Source of the DNA: Bacteroidota bacterium
Lineage (GTDB): Bacteria; Bacteroidota; Rhodothermia; Rhodothermales; Salinibacteraceae
Assembly: GCA_009908945.1 (NCBI GenBank)
Contig: JAAAOI010000013.1
Span: forward strand, 1 to 48,521
Reading direction: 5' to 3'
Length of the DNA stretch: 48,521 nucleotides
How positions within the stretch are numbered: the stretch's first letter is position 1; every line of letters starts with the position of its first letter. Below the pieces are notes generated by a model. It was not told the DNA's origin. It did no database searches and saw only the letters and a list, made by a program, of their open reading frames with translations. This document shows positions 19,595 to 28,564 of this stretch, one piece after another. The position numbers and the translations under genes were made by a program.

Positions 19595-19848
19595 CCCCGC
19601 CCCTGCTACGCGAAATGTTTGATGGATCCGTCCCGCTGATTGGCTTCTGGCCGAGCGCTTCGTTGGTTTACGGGAGTGCTTAAAAAGCAACGGGTTAGTG
19701 AACGGAGCAGCCGGTGTAGTGGAAGCCCCCACCACGGGATCGGGAGGCTACGGGTAGGCCCAGGCGCGCACCTGTTGTTTCTTGGAGCATGACCCCCCGC
19801 GCCCCTCACGCGGATTCCTGTTCATCGCCCACCGCCACGGAGTCCATT

Positions 19849-20556
19849 ATGCGCACGTCTTCTTCTCTTTCTACCAACGGGACGCCCCCCACGCGCCTTC
19901 TCGACGCCGAAGATGCAGGAGAAGCCGTGCAACGCCTCAGGCAGCGGAGCTCGGCCGTTGACTTTGGGCAAGGCGACTTCATTTTTCATCAAGGCCAGGG
20001 AGCCGCCGGGGTCTACGAGTTGTGCAGCGGTACCGTCAAGGTGTTCAAAACCACCGATGAGGGAGGCGTGCACATCGTCCGCTTGGTACAGCCGGGCCAG
20101 CTGCTCGGCCACCACGCGGTGCTCGGCCGTGCCCCCCATGGGGCCACGGCCGAAGCGCTTGCCCACGTCCGCACCCGCTTCATTCCGCGCGATGACTTCG
20201 TAGCCGTGCTACGCCAGGCCCCCAACCTGTCGCTCCGCTTGCTCCGTGCCCTCAGCTCCCAGGTGCGCGGGCACGAGCATCAACTGCTGAGCCTTTCCCA
20301 GCATACCGTTGCCCAGCGCGTGGCCGATACGCTCCTTACGCTGGAGGCCCGCCATGGGAGAGATGCCGACGGGGCGGTCGCGCTCTCCCTCAGCCGCCAG
20401 GATCTGGCCTCGCACGTTGGAGCAGCCACCGAGACGACCGTACGGACGCTGACCGACCTGAAAACCCGCAACCTCATCCGTACCAGCGGGCGCCGCATCT
20501 GGCTGCGCGACCGCAAGCGCCTGCGCCGCATGCTCAGCGGCCCAGCACGAGCCTGA
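19849..20556 (+). CDS. Crp/Fnr-family transcriptional regulator
   Basis: cNMP-fold GDFIFHQGQGAAGVYELCSGTVKVFKTTDEG; C-terminal HTH LSRQDLASHVGAATETTVRTLTDLKTRNLI; upstream GTG/ATG alternatives to 19789. Confidence 0.88.
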   Translation: MRTSSSLSTNGTPPTRLLDAEDAGEAVQRLRQRSSAVDFGQGDFIFHQGQGAAGVYELCSGTVKVFKTTDEGGVHIVRLVQPGQLLGHHAVLGRAPHGATAEALAHVRTRFIPRDDFVAVLRQAPNLSLRLLRALSSQVRGHEHQLLSLSQHTVAQRVADTLLTLEARHGRDADGAVALSLSRQDLASHVGAATETTVRTLTDLKTRNLIRTSGRRIWLRDRKRLRRMLSGPARA

Positions 20557-20617
20557 CGCCAAAAGTTGAGCTGGGGCGTTTTAGGCTTGTTTCATTTCAT
20601 ACAGGTTTATACCTTGG

Positions 20618-20631
20618 TTGATACACATCAG
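20618..20631. promoter_or_regulatory. FNR/Crp-type box TTGAT-ACAC-ATCAG
   Basis: 9 of 10 match to TTGAT-N4-ATCAA; 72 bp upstream of first oxidase-operon ATG. Confidence 0.55.
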
Positions 20632-20702
20632 CGCAGGAGCCGCCCGATGTAACTATCTTTACACCGTTTACCTTTCCCTCCGTGCACGTACGCCTTCTTG
20701 CT

Positions 20703-20855
20703 ATGGAAACGCAAACGCCAACGGATGAGACGGTCGAGGAGATTGACGATGCATCCTTCGTTCCGAGGGGTGCCACCGCTTTCTTTGTTCTGCTGATCCT
20801 CTTCTTCGCAACTCTCTGGTTCTCCATGTATTTCGAAGTCCTTTCGAGGCAGTAA
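20703..20855 (+). CDS. Small single-TM protein (50 aa), probable cytochrome c oxidase subunit IIa-like; absent from the supplied ORF track
   Basis: METQTPTDETVEEIDDASFVPRGATAFFVLLILFFATLWFSMYFEVLSRQ*; 3-nt gap to COX2 ORF. Confidence 0.85.
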   Translation: METQTPTDETVEEIDDASFVPRGATAFFVLLILFFATLWFSMYFEVLSRQ

Positions 20856-20858
20856 CCT

Positions 20859-21302
20859 ATGGATAAAAGTGAAGCCCTGGCACTGGGCCTAAGTGCCGTA
20901 CTGTTGCTTGTCTTTTTCGTCGCCATCGTGTTCGCCTCAGCGGCCCGCGGCATCGACGTGCCAACGTGTATCACCGACCCGGACCCGTTCGAACGGGGCC
21001 AGCTCATCGAACACGCCGAGGACCGCTACGAACTGCAGATGGTCGCCCAGATGTGGTCCTTCCAACCCCGCCGTATCGAGATTCCGGCCGGGAGCCAACT
21101 GGAGATCTACCTCCGCTCGGGAGACATCATGCATGGCTTTAAGGTCGAGGGCACCAACGTCAACATGATGGCCGCCCCGGGAGCAATCAACTACATGAGC
21201 CTGACGCTGCATGAGCCCGGGACCTATGCGCTGGTCTGCCACGAGTACTGTGGGGTAGGCCATCACAACATGCGCGGCGAAATCGTTGTCACCGAAAGCT
21301 AA
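20859..21302 (+). CDS. cbaB: Cytochrome c oxidase subunit II (ba3 type, CuA domain)
   Basis: IMHGFKVEGTNVN...CHEYCGVGHHNMRGEIVV CuA motif; single N-terminal TM. Confidence 0.93.
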   Translation: MDKSEALALGLSAVLLLVFFVAIVFASAARGIDVPTCITDPDPFERGQLIEHAEDRYELQMVAQMWSFQPRRIEIPAGSQLEIYLRSGDIMHGFKVEGTNVNMMAAPGAINYMSLTLHEPGTYALVCHEYCGVGHHNMRGEIVVTES

Positions 21303-21311
21303 CCAGTCGCT

Positions 21312-23096
21312 ATGAACCTTGACACGCTGGATTTAAGCAAAAGTATGCGGCGGCTGCTCCTGCTGCTGCTCATTCTGCCCATGGGGCTGCTCGTTATGGG
21401 CGTCTACGGGGGCCTGATGCAGGCGCTCTTCCGCGCCGGCATCATCACGAGCGACCCCTTTGTCGGAGGGGAGTATTACCGCGGCCTTACGCTGCACGGC
21501 GTCATCAACGCGCTGGTGTTTACTACCTTCTTTTCCGTTGCCTTCGGGCATGCGGTGATCAGCAAGACGCTTAACAAAGCGCTCAACGCCAAAGCTGCCT
21601 GGACGTCAGGTATCTTGATGATCGTGGGGACCGTGATGGCGGCGCTGACCATCTTTGCTGGCCAGGCCGACGTGCTCTATACCTTTTACCCCCCACTGCA
21701 GGCCAATTTTTTCTTCTACCTGGGGCTGGTCTTGGTCGTGGTAGGCTCCTGGATCGCCTTCTTTACCTGGATCCCGCCGTACCTGGAATGGCGCCGTGAG
21801 AATCCCGGGACGAAGACCCCACTGGCAGCCGTCGGTATCTTCGTGACCTTCATCGTCTGGTTTATCGCCTCCATTGCTGTAGCCGTAGAGATCATTGCGC
21901 TGATCATGCCCTGGGTGCTGGGCTGGGTGGATGGCATTAACGCGATGCTGGCCCGTACGCTTTTCTGGATGTTTGGCCACCCGCTGGTCTATTTCTGGCT
22001 GCTGCCGGTGTACGTAATGTACTACACGATGCTGCCCCGCCTGGCCGGAGGCAAGCTCTACTCGGACACCGCCGGGCGGCTGGTCTTTTTCATGTTCATC
22101 GTGTTCTCGATTCCCGTCGGGACGCACCACCAGTACATGGATCCGGGCATTAGCGCGGAGTGGAAGCTCATCCAGGGCTTCTTCACGTTTATGGTGGCGT
22201 TGCCGAGTCTCATCACGGCCTTTACGCTGGCCGCTTCGCTGGAGTATGCCGGGCGCAAGCGTGGCGGCACCGGGCTCTTCGGGTGGGTCACGAAGCTACC
22301 CTACTTCGACTCAAGCCGCTGGCTCTTTGCGTACTTCATCTCCGGGCTGGTGCTGTTCATCTTTGGCGGCATCTCAGGGATCATCAACGCTTCGTACCAG
22401 ATGAATGCCATCGTGCACAACACAGCCTGGCTACCAGGGCACTTCCATATGACGGTGGCCGGCCCCGTCATCCTGGGAATGCTGGGCATGAGCCTGTACA
22501 TGGTCGCCAAGCTGACGGGCAAGAAGATTCGCCTGCGGAAAATGGTGATGGCCGTGCCCTACGTCTACTCGGTGGGCCTGCTGATGATGTCATGGGGCCT
22601 GATGCGCGGTGGCCTGCAAGGCATGCCCCGCCGCACCAACACGGGCCTGACGTACAGCAACCCGGACAGTGCGCTCTACCGCGCCGACTGGCAACTCTTC
22701 ACCGACGTGGTGGTCGTGGGCGCCAGCATCATGTTTCTGGCGATGGTAGTCTATTTCGCCGCGTTCTTCCTGACCCTGGTGTACCGCCAGGCAGAAGAGC
22801 CGGCGATGAGCTTTCAATGGACGGACTCCGTCCACGAAAGCCCCACCCCTGTGCGATGGCTGCATAACTTCCGGCCGTGGGTCATCACTGCGGTGGTGCT
22901 GATCGTGCTGACGTACGCACCCGTGATCTACGACGTGACCACCAGCGGCTACGACACCTCGCCCCGCTATGGACCGGATAGCCCCGCCCCGCGTGTAAAC
23001 CCTGGTCCACAATCGGAGGATATTCCCCCGCCCTCCACTTCTGACCCAGAAGCTGGTGACGAGCGGGCGGAGCGACTGGATTTACTCATCGAGTAG
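21312..23096 (+). CDS. cbaA: Cytochrome c oxidase subunit I (ba3/B-type haem-copper oxidase)
   Basis: LHGVINALVFTTFF, FWMFGHPLVYFWLLPVYVMYYTMLP, GTHHQYMDPG, HNTAWLPGHFHMTVAGPV. Confidence 0.95.
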   Translation: MNLDTLDLSKSMRRLLLLLLILPMGLLVMGVYGGLMQALFRAGIITSDPFVGGEYYRGLTLHGVINALVFTTFFSVAFGHAVISKTLNKALNAKAAWTSGILMIVGTVMAALTIFAGQADVLYTFYPPLQANFFFYLGLVLVVVGSWIAFFTWIPPYLEWRRENPGTKTPLAAVGIFVTFIVWFIASIAVAVEIIALIMPWVLGWVDGINAMLARTLFWMFGHPLVYFWLLPVYVMYYTMLPRLAGGKLYSDTAGRLVFFMFIVFSIPVGTHHQYMDPGISAEWKLIQGFFTFMVALPSLITAFTLAASLEYAGRKRGGTGLFGWVTKLPYFDSSRWLFAYFISGLVLFIFGGISGIINASYQMNAIVHNTAWLPGHFHMTVAGPVILGMLGMSLYMVAKLTGKKIRLRKMVMAVPYVYSVGLLMMSWGLMRGGLQGMPRRTNTGLTYSNPDSALYRADWQLFTDVVVVGASIMFLAMVVYFAAFFLTLVYRQAEEPAMSFQWTDSVHESPTPVRWLHNFRPWVITAVVLIVLTYAPVIYDVTTSGYDTSPRYGPDSPAPRVNPGPQSEDIPPPSTSDPEAGDERAERLDLLIE

Positions 23097-23109
23097 GTCC
23101 GTTGTCAAT

Positions 23110-23145
23110 CGGGAGGGCGGCCTTTCCCTATGAGGCCTCCCTCCC
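23110..23145 (+). terminator. Hairpin after cox subunit I
   Basis: CGGGAGG-gc-GGCCT-ttccctatg-AGGCC-t-CCCTCCCG; weak T-richness downstream. Confidence 0.5.
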
Positions 23146-23220
23146 GTCTCTGGTTGGTCTGCCCTGGTGGATCTTCCCCTGGTGTTTTATTTCGTCCTCT
23201 CGGTATGGATGCCTGATGCT

Positions 23221-23796
23221 ATGCGACGCGTATCCTCCACGCTGCTCACCCTACTCCTCCTCGCCAGCGCAGCCGCTCTGACCGGCTGCAGCGATGACCT
23301 GCGCGATGATGACTTCACGCTGCTCGATCAGCACGGCAATGCGGTTGACTTCCCTGCGGCGTTTGACGACCGGCCCATGGTGATGAGCTTTGTCTACACG
23401 AACTGCCCCGACATCTGCCCGATGATCACGGCCCGGCTCAAACAGGTAGAATCGCAGCTTACCGACGTCGATGACGTAGCCTTCGTGCTCGTTTCCTTCG
23501 ACCCAGAGCGGGATACGCCGGAGGTCCTTGACGCGTATGCCCGCTCGTTCGGCCTCAATGGGGAGCGGTGGACGCTGCTCACGGGGGAGGACGTAACCGT
23601 GGAGACCTTCATGGAGCGCCTTGGGATTGTGGTGCAGCGCTCTTTCACGCGGCAGGACGACCGCGGCAATCCGTATTACTTCATCGACCATACGGATCGC
23701 GTCACCGTTATCGACCGCGAGCAGCGCATCCGGCACGAGTTCGTCGGCAGTGAGGTGGACCCGGAGCGGTTGGCCGAGGCTGTGCGCACGTTGTAG
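23221..23796 (+). CDS. SCO1/SenC copper chaperone lipoprotein
   Basis: Lipobox ALTGC; FVYTNCPDICPMITARL; VSFDPERDTPEVL; DHTDRVTVID. Confidence 0.92.
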   Translation: MRRVSSTLLTLLLLASAAALTGCSDDLRDDDFTLLDQHGNAVDFPAAFDDRPMVMSFVYTNCPDICPMITARLKQVESQLTDVDDVAFVLVSFDPERDTPEVLDAYARSFGLNGERWTLLTGEDVTVETFMERLGIVVQRSFTRQDDRGNPYYFIDHTDRVTVIDREQRIRHEFVGSEVDPERLAEAVRTL

Positions 23797-23813
23797 CCCT
23801 CTCTCGGCGCCTG

Positions 23814-24194
23814 CTACTTCCCCGCAGGCTCCAACTCCTCCCTTGAGCCATCTGGATGCTCCAGGCGCAGCCCCTCGCGCGTGTAATATATCTGGAGCGT
23901 ATCTTCACCGCGCAGCAGGGTAGCCTGCGAGGGCTGACTGGAGAGCACATCGAAAGCGACGGTATCTACCGTGCCGTTGTACGTGTGGATGTACGCGCGG
24001 CCCTGTGAGGAAAACCAGTACTGCCCCCGGTCTCCCTCGTACTGGCCATCCATCTGTGCCAGGTACGAAAGGTCTTCCATGGCGTCCCGCGCCTCCTGGA
24101 AGGGGTCGCGGTCTTCGTCTTCGCTACATGCCGTACACAGCAGAAGGCTCAGTACACACAGGCTAAGCAGCGCGGAAAGGGAACGTGGCAACAT
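23814..24194 (-). CDS. Small hypothetical lipoprotein
   Basis: Signal peptide and lipobox LLCTACSEDEDRDPFQEARDAM. Confidence 0.75.
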   Translation of the reverse strand: MLPRSLSALLSLCVLSLLLCTACSEDEDRDPFQEARDAMEDLSYLAQMDGQYEGDRGQYWFSSQGRAYIHTYNGTVDTVAFDVLSSQPSQATLLRGEDTLQIYYTREGLRLEHPDGSREELEPAGK

Positions 24195-24329
24195 GAAGGC
24201 TGGAGAGATGATTACGGGGATACGTGGTCGTGCAAGTGCCCTCCTTTATGAACCGCATCCGCGGGTGGTCCGTTCGCGCTTCCCTGCGTTTTTTACGAAT
24301 CACGCTTTTACGAACCTACTGATCCTGCT

Positions 24330-24731
24330 ATGGCTGCGTACCTCTTCGTTTATGGAACGCTTCGCCCGGTCCTGCGGCATCCAGCGTTCGACAAGCACTT
24401 GGCGGGCCACATTCAATACATTGACCAAGCCCGATGCCCCGGGCGCCTGCTGGACCTCGGGGCCTTTCCTGGGCTGTTGCCCCCTGCTGATGCAGGCGAC
24501 CAAGTTGTGGGCGACCTGCTTGAGCTCCCGGAGGATGACGAGGAAGCCCTGCTACAGACGCTGGACACCTACGAAGGGCCCGGATTTGAGCGCACAACCA
24601 AAGTCGTCACCCTACCGCAGGGGACGGAGGTCGAGGCGTTCGTGTATACCTATGAAGGCCCACCTGGCAAAGGCGTAGCCATTCAGAGCGGCGACTGGGT
24701 GCGGCATCAGCGGGCACGGCAGTCGTCCTGA
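24330..24731 (+). CDS. Gamma-glutamylcyclotransferase (AIG2-like) family protein
   Basis: AAYLFVYGTLRPVL...GDLLELPEDDEEALLQTLDTYEGPGFERTTKVV. Confidence 0.88.
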   Translation: MAAYLFVYGTLRPVLRHPAFDKHLAGHIQYIDQARCPGRLLDLGAFPGLLPPADAGDQVVGDLLELPEDDEEALLQTLDTYEGPGFERTTKVVTLPQGTEVEAFVYTYEGPPGKGVAIQSGDWVRHQRARQSS

Positions 24732-24748
24732 ATCTGCAGGCTGCTGGG

Positions 24749-25450
24749 TCACACATCACCCTCTTGCGGACGCAGCACCACTTCCTCCACCACGGTGCGA
24801 TCACTCAACCCGTAGATGGCGCAGACGGTATCGGCGATGTCTTCCGGTGTCATGAAGCGCTCCTCCGGTAGGTCCACCCCTTCCCAACTGGGGGTGTAGG
24901 TGGCCCCAGGCAGCAGCGAGGTGACGCGCAAGCCGCGGTCCTTCGTCTCTTCGCGCACCGTGCGGGCCAGCCCCAGCAGACCATGCTTGGCGGCCCCGTA
25001 AGCGGCTCCGTTGGGATAGGCCATGATAGAGGCGACGGACGCCATGTAGAAGACGTGCCCACGGCCAGCGGCCAGCATGGCATCCAGAAACGCCTTGGTG
25101 ACGACGAACGCGCTGGTGAGGTTGACGGCCACTTGGCTTCTGAACTGGGCCGCGGTCAGCTCTTCCAGAGGGGCCGGCGTAAACGCTCCGGCATTATTGA
25201 CCAGCACATCGGCAGCGCCCCACGCGTTGTGCACGGCGGCGGCGGCCTCCGCTACCGCGGCATCGTCGGTAACATCGGTGGGTAGCACCAGCGCATCCGC
25301 ACCAGCCGCGCGGCAAGTGTCAGCTACATCATTCAGCTTACCTTCGGTACGGGCAAGCAGGGCCAAGCGGGCATGGGGCTTAGCCGCAAACGCTTCCGCC
25401 ACGGCGCGGCCGATGCCTTGACTGGCACCGGTAATTACAACAGTAGGCAT
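24749..25450 (-). CDS. Short-chain dehydrogenase/reductase, sepiapterin-reductase-like
   Basis: VVITGASQGIGRAVAEAF, VNNAGAF, YGAAKHG; C-terminus PGATYTPSWEGV...MTPEDIADTV...DRTVVEEVVLRPQEGDV. Confidence 0.85.
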   Translation of the reverse strand: MPTVVITGASQGIGRAVAEAFAAKPHARLALLARTEGKLNDVADTCRAAGADALVLPTDVTDDAAVAEAAAAVHNAWGAADVLVNNAGAFTPAPLEELTAAQFRSQVAVNLTSAFVVTKAFLDAMLAAGRGHVFYMASVASIMAYPNGAAYGAAKHGLLGLARTVREETKDRGLRVTSLLPGATYTPSWEGVDLPEERFMTPEDIADTVCAIYGLSDRTVVEEVVLRPQEGDV

Positions 25451-25492
25451 GGGGGACAGAGGAATCTATGCAGCAAAAACGCGAGGCGTGGC

Positions 25493-26149
25493 TTAGCTGG
25501 TCGCCGACACCAACCGCATAAATTCGGCACGGGTGCTGTGGTTCATGAACTCCCCGCTCATGGCACTCGTGCTCGTCAGTGAGTTTTGCTTCTCCGCGCC
25601 GCGCATCATCATGCAGAGGTGCTGCGCCTCAACGACCACCGCTACACCCTGCGGCTCCAGCACCTTGTCGATCGCGTTGCGTACCTGGATGGTAAGACGC
25701 TCCTGCACCTGCAGCCGGCGCGCAAATACGTCCACCGTGCGGGGGATCTTGCTGAGGCCTACGATCTTGCCATTGGGGATGTAGGCTACGTGCGCCTTGC
25801 CGAAAAACGGCAGCATGTGGTGCTCGCAGAGGGAGTATACCTCGATGTCTTTCACCAGGATCATCTGGTCGTACTCCTCCTCAAACAGCGCCCCCCGGAG
25901 GATGGCCTCGGGGTCCATCTCGTATCCCTGCGTCAGAAACTGATAGGCCTTGGCCACCCGCTCGGGGGTGTTGAGCAACCCCTCGCGGTCCGGGTCTTCT
26001 CCTACCAGCTGCAGAATCTCGTGTACATGACCTGCAAGGTCAGCGGTTGTCTCGCCGTCGTACACGTCTTTTCGCTCATACTTCCGGAGCGGGTCCGGCG
26101 CCAGCGTCTTGGTCGTGCCAGGGTGGGAATCTCCGTTACTCATGTACAT
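25493..26149 (-). CDS. folE: GTP cyclohydrolase I
   Basis: [50 protein letters not shown]...[14 protein letters not shown]. Confidence 0.96.
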   Translation of the reverse strand: MYMSNGDSHPGTTKTLAPDPLRKYERKDVYDGETTADLAGHVHEILQLVGEDPDREGLLNTPERVAKAYQFLTQGYEMDPEAILRGALFEEEYDQMILVKDIEVYSLCEHHMLPFFGKAHVAYIPNGKIVGLSKIPRTVDVFARRLQVQERLTIQVRNAIDKVLEPQGVAVVVEAQHLCMMMRGAEKQNSLTSTSAMSGEFMNHSTRAEFMRLVSATS

Positions 26150-26172
26150 GATGCGCCTGTGTATGATAGTAG

Positions 26173-26586
26173 CTATTCGCCGTAGTAGGTGGCGAAATTG
26201 CGCTCCGTCTCGTAGAGGGTGACCTGATAAAGCCGCCCACTCGGCAGGTGGCCCTCAAGCTCGTTCCAGATGGCTACGACGAAGTTTTCGGTGGAGGGAA
26301 TAATGCCCTCCATAAAACCTACATCGATGTTCAGGTTGCGGTGGTCTACCTTGTCCACGATACGGGTATGGAGGACGTGCTTCAACTCCCCGAGGTCGAT
26401 GACGTAACCTGTTTCGGGATCCGGCTCACCGGCCACGGTCACTTCCAACACGTAATTGTGCCCATGCCAGTTGGGGTGGTTGCAGGCCCCGAATGTGTCC
26501 GCATTCCAGGCATCTGATTTTTCAGGATTGTGGAGCCGGTGGGCCGCGTTAAAATGTACTTTGCGCGTGACGTAAACAGTTGCCAT
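26173..26586 (-). CDS. 6-pyruvoyltetrahydropterin synthase family protein
   Basis: [12 protein letters not shown]...[38 protein letters not shown]...DHRNLNIDV...[11 protein letters not shown]. Confidence 0.92.
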   Translation of the reverse strand: MATVYVTRKVHFNAAHRLHNPEKSDAWNADTFGACNHPNWHGHNYVLEVTVAGEPDPETGYVIDLGELKHVLHTRIVDKVDHRNLNIDVGFMEGIIPSTENFVVAIWNELEGHLPSGRLYQVTLYETERNFATYYGE

Positions 26587-26717
26587 GCCAATAACAAAAC
26601 GGTTGATGCAAAGGGACGAGCGCCTACCAGAGGCCCGTTCGCGCGTTCCGTGAGAGAAACTTGTTGCCACAGCTTTTGCGCGATAGAACGACTTCCTCAC
26701 AAGCCTGTAACGGACTG

Positions 26718-26733
26718 CTGAAGGGCCCTTCAG
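26718..26733. promoter_or_regulatory. Perfect 16-bp palindrome CTGAAGGGCCCTTCAG
   Basis: In the divergent PTPS / HIT intergenic region. Confidence 0.5.
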
Positions 26734-26800
26734 GGCTTGCGCTTATGCGCCCAGACCCCGATGCTACAAGTCGTATGTTCTCTTCATTTACCTCTTCGCC

Positions 26801-27148
26801 ATGGCCGACGACCGTACACTCTTCCAGAAGATCATCGCCGGTGATGTGCCAGCAGACATCGTGCACGAGGACGAGCAGTGTATGGCGTTCCGGGACATCA
26901 ACCCGCAAGCCCCCACGCACCTCCTGATTGTGCCGCGCAAGCCCATTCCTACACTCGACGATCTGGAGCCGGAGGATGCGGACCTGGTGGGGCATCTCTT
27001 CCTGGTTGCCCAGCAGTTGGCTGCCGACGAAGGGCTGACCGAGGGCTACCGCACCGTCTTCAACTGTGGCGACCACGGCCAACAATCGGTCCACCACCTG
27101 CACCTCCATCTCCTGGGAGGCCGCCAGCTCTCCTGGCCTCCGGGATGA
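26801..27148 (+). CDS. HIT family protein
   Basis: LFQKIIAGDVPADIVHEDEQCMAFRDINPQAPTHLLIVPRKPI...QSVHHLHLHLLGG. Confidence 0.95.
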   Translation: MADDRTLFQKIIAGDVPADIVHEDEQCMAFRDINPQAPTHLLIVPRKPIPTLDDLEPEDADLVGHLFLVAQQLAADEGLTEGYRTVFNCGDHGQQSVHHLHLHLLGGRQLSWPPG

Positions 27149-27201
27149 GCCTTCCCCGTACGGAGTAGCTCGCCCGCGTTCCCATCACGTCCCTCCCTCT
27201 C

Positions 27202-27810
27202 GTGACTACCCTCGGCGTAACTGGCGGTATCGGCAGCGGTAAGTCAACGGCTTGCCGCTTCCTGGAAGACTTGGGCGCTCGCGTGTTTTACGCCGACGCA
27301 GAGGCGAAACGGCTGATGCAGGAGGATGACGCGCTGCGAACGGCTATTGCGGAGGCCTTTGGTGCGGACACCTACGATGCAGACGGTACGCTTAACCGGG
27401 CTCATCTGGCCGCTCTGGTGTTTTCGGATGACGACAAATTGCACCAGCTGAACGCGCTGGTGCATCCGAAGGTGTTTGAAGCGTTCGGGCAGGCGAAGGA
27501 GCAGGCGGAAGCGGAGGAGGTGGAGGTGCTCGTCCACGAAGCGGCCTTGATCTTCGAGTCGGGGGGCGACGCCCACCTGGATGCTGTGGCCGTGGTGGAC
27601 GCCCCAGTGGACGTCCGCATCCGGCGCGTGCGGGCGCGCGACGGAGCATCGGAGGCGGAGGTGCGCGCGCGCATGGCCCATCAGCTCCCTCCTGCCGAGC
27701 TACGCGAGCGGGCCGACTACGTGCTCGACAATAGTGGGTCGACAGAAGCGTTGCGCCGGCAGGTACAGGCGCTGTACGCGCAGGTGACCGGGCCGGAGGC
27801 CGCCCAATAA
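27202..27810 (+). CDS. coaE: Dephospho-CoA kinase
   Basis: LGVTGGIGSGKSTACRFLEDLGARVFYADAEAKRLM...HEAALIFESG; GTG start. Confidence 0.93.
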   Translation: MTTLGVTGGIGSGKSTACRFLEDLGARVFYADAEAKRLMQEDDALRTAIAEAFGADTYDADGTLNRAHLAALVFSDDDKLHQLNALVHPKVFEAFGQAKEQAEAEEVEVLVHEAALIFESGGDAHLDAVAVVDAPVDVRIRRVRARDGASEAEVRARMAHQLPPAELRERADYVLDNSGSTEALRRQVQALYAQVTGPEAAQ

Positions 27811-27812
27811 CC

Positions 27813-28511
27813 TCAGCCCTGCCGACTGATGACGTCTTGCAGCAGCTTACGCGCCGCGGTCAGCTCGTCATCATTGATTGTATGGGCCATCCCGGGGTAG
27901 ATGCGCTCGTCCACCGCGGCCCCCAGCGCCTCCAGCGCCTTCGACGTTTGCCGCACGCGCGCCACCGGGATGTGCGGATCCACGTCGCTACAGCCCAGCA
28001 GGACGGGCGTGCCGTCGAGCGCCCCCTCGTACGCGAATGCCTTGTCGTGCGGCGGCGTCTCCTCTCCCTTGTCGGCGGTCCCGATGAGGCCTCCAGAAAA
28101 GCCCACCACCCCGCCGTACCGCTGTGGTTTTCGGGCAGCCGCTTCCGTAGCCAGGCACGCGCCCTGTGAGAAACCCAGCACCACAAGGTTCGTCGGCGCT
28201 ATCCCCTCTCCCTGCAAAACCTGCAGGAGGTGATGTACCACCGCCAGGGCCGAATCGAGCCAGGGCTGATTTGCTTCTATTGGGGCCAAGAACGACCGGG
28301 GATACCAGGTGTGGCCGGCCGCCTGTGGCGCCACGTAGGCGACATCGGCGGTGCCGAGTGCCTCCGCAAGCGGTTGCATGCTCTGCGCAGAGGCGCCGCG
28401 CCCATGGAGCAGGATGACAGCGGCTGTAGCGTCGGCCAGCGCCGCACCGAAGGTCTGCAGCGGCTGTCCACCATGAGGACCGCCGACGGTACGGGTAGTG
28501 AGGTTGGGCAT
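27813..28511 (-). CDS. Alpha/beta hydrolase (phospholipase/carboxylesterase family)
   Basis: VILLHGRGASAQSM, LGFSQGACLATEAA, LLGCSDVDPHIP, YPGMAHTI. Confidence 0.88.
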   Translation of the reverse strand: MPNLTTRTVGGPHGGQPLQTFGAALADATAAVILLHGRGASAQSMQPLAEALGTADVAYVAPQAAGHTWYPRSFLAPIEANQPWLDSALAVVHHLLQVLQGEGIAPTNLVVLGFSQGACLATEAAARKPQRYGGVVGFSGGLIGTADKGEETPPHDKAFAYEGALDGTPVLLGCSDVDPHIPVARVRQTSKALEALGAAVDERIYPGMAHTINDDELTAARKLLQDVISRQG

Positions 28512-28564
28512 AGGAGCGGGGCCGGATGAAGGAGGATAGAGGGGAAGGCTGGGAGGCGATGCTT

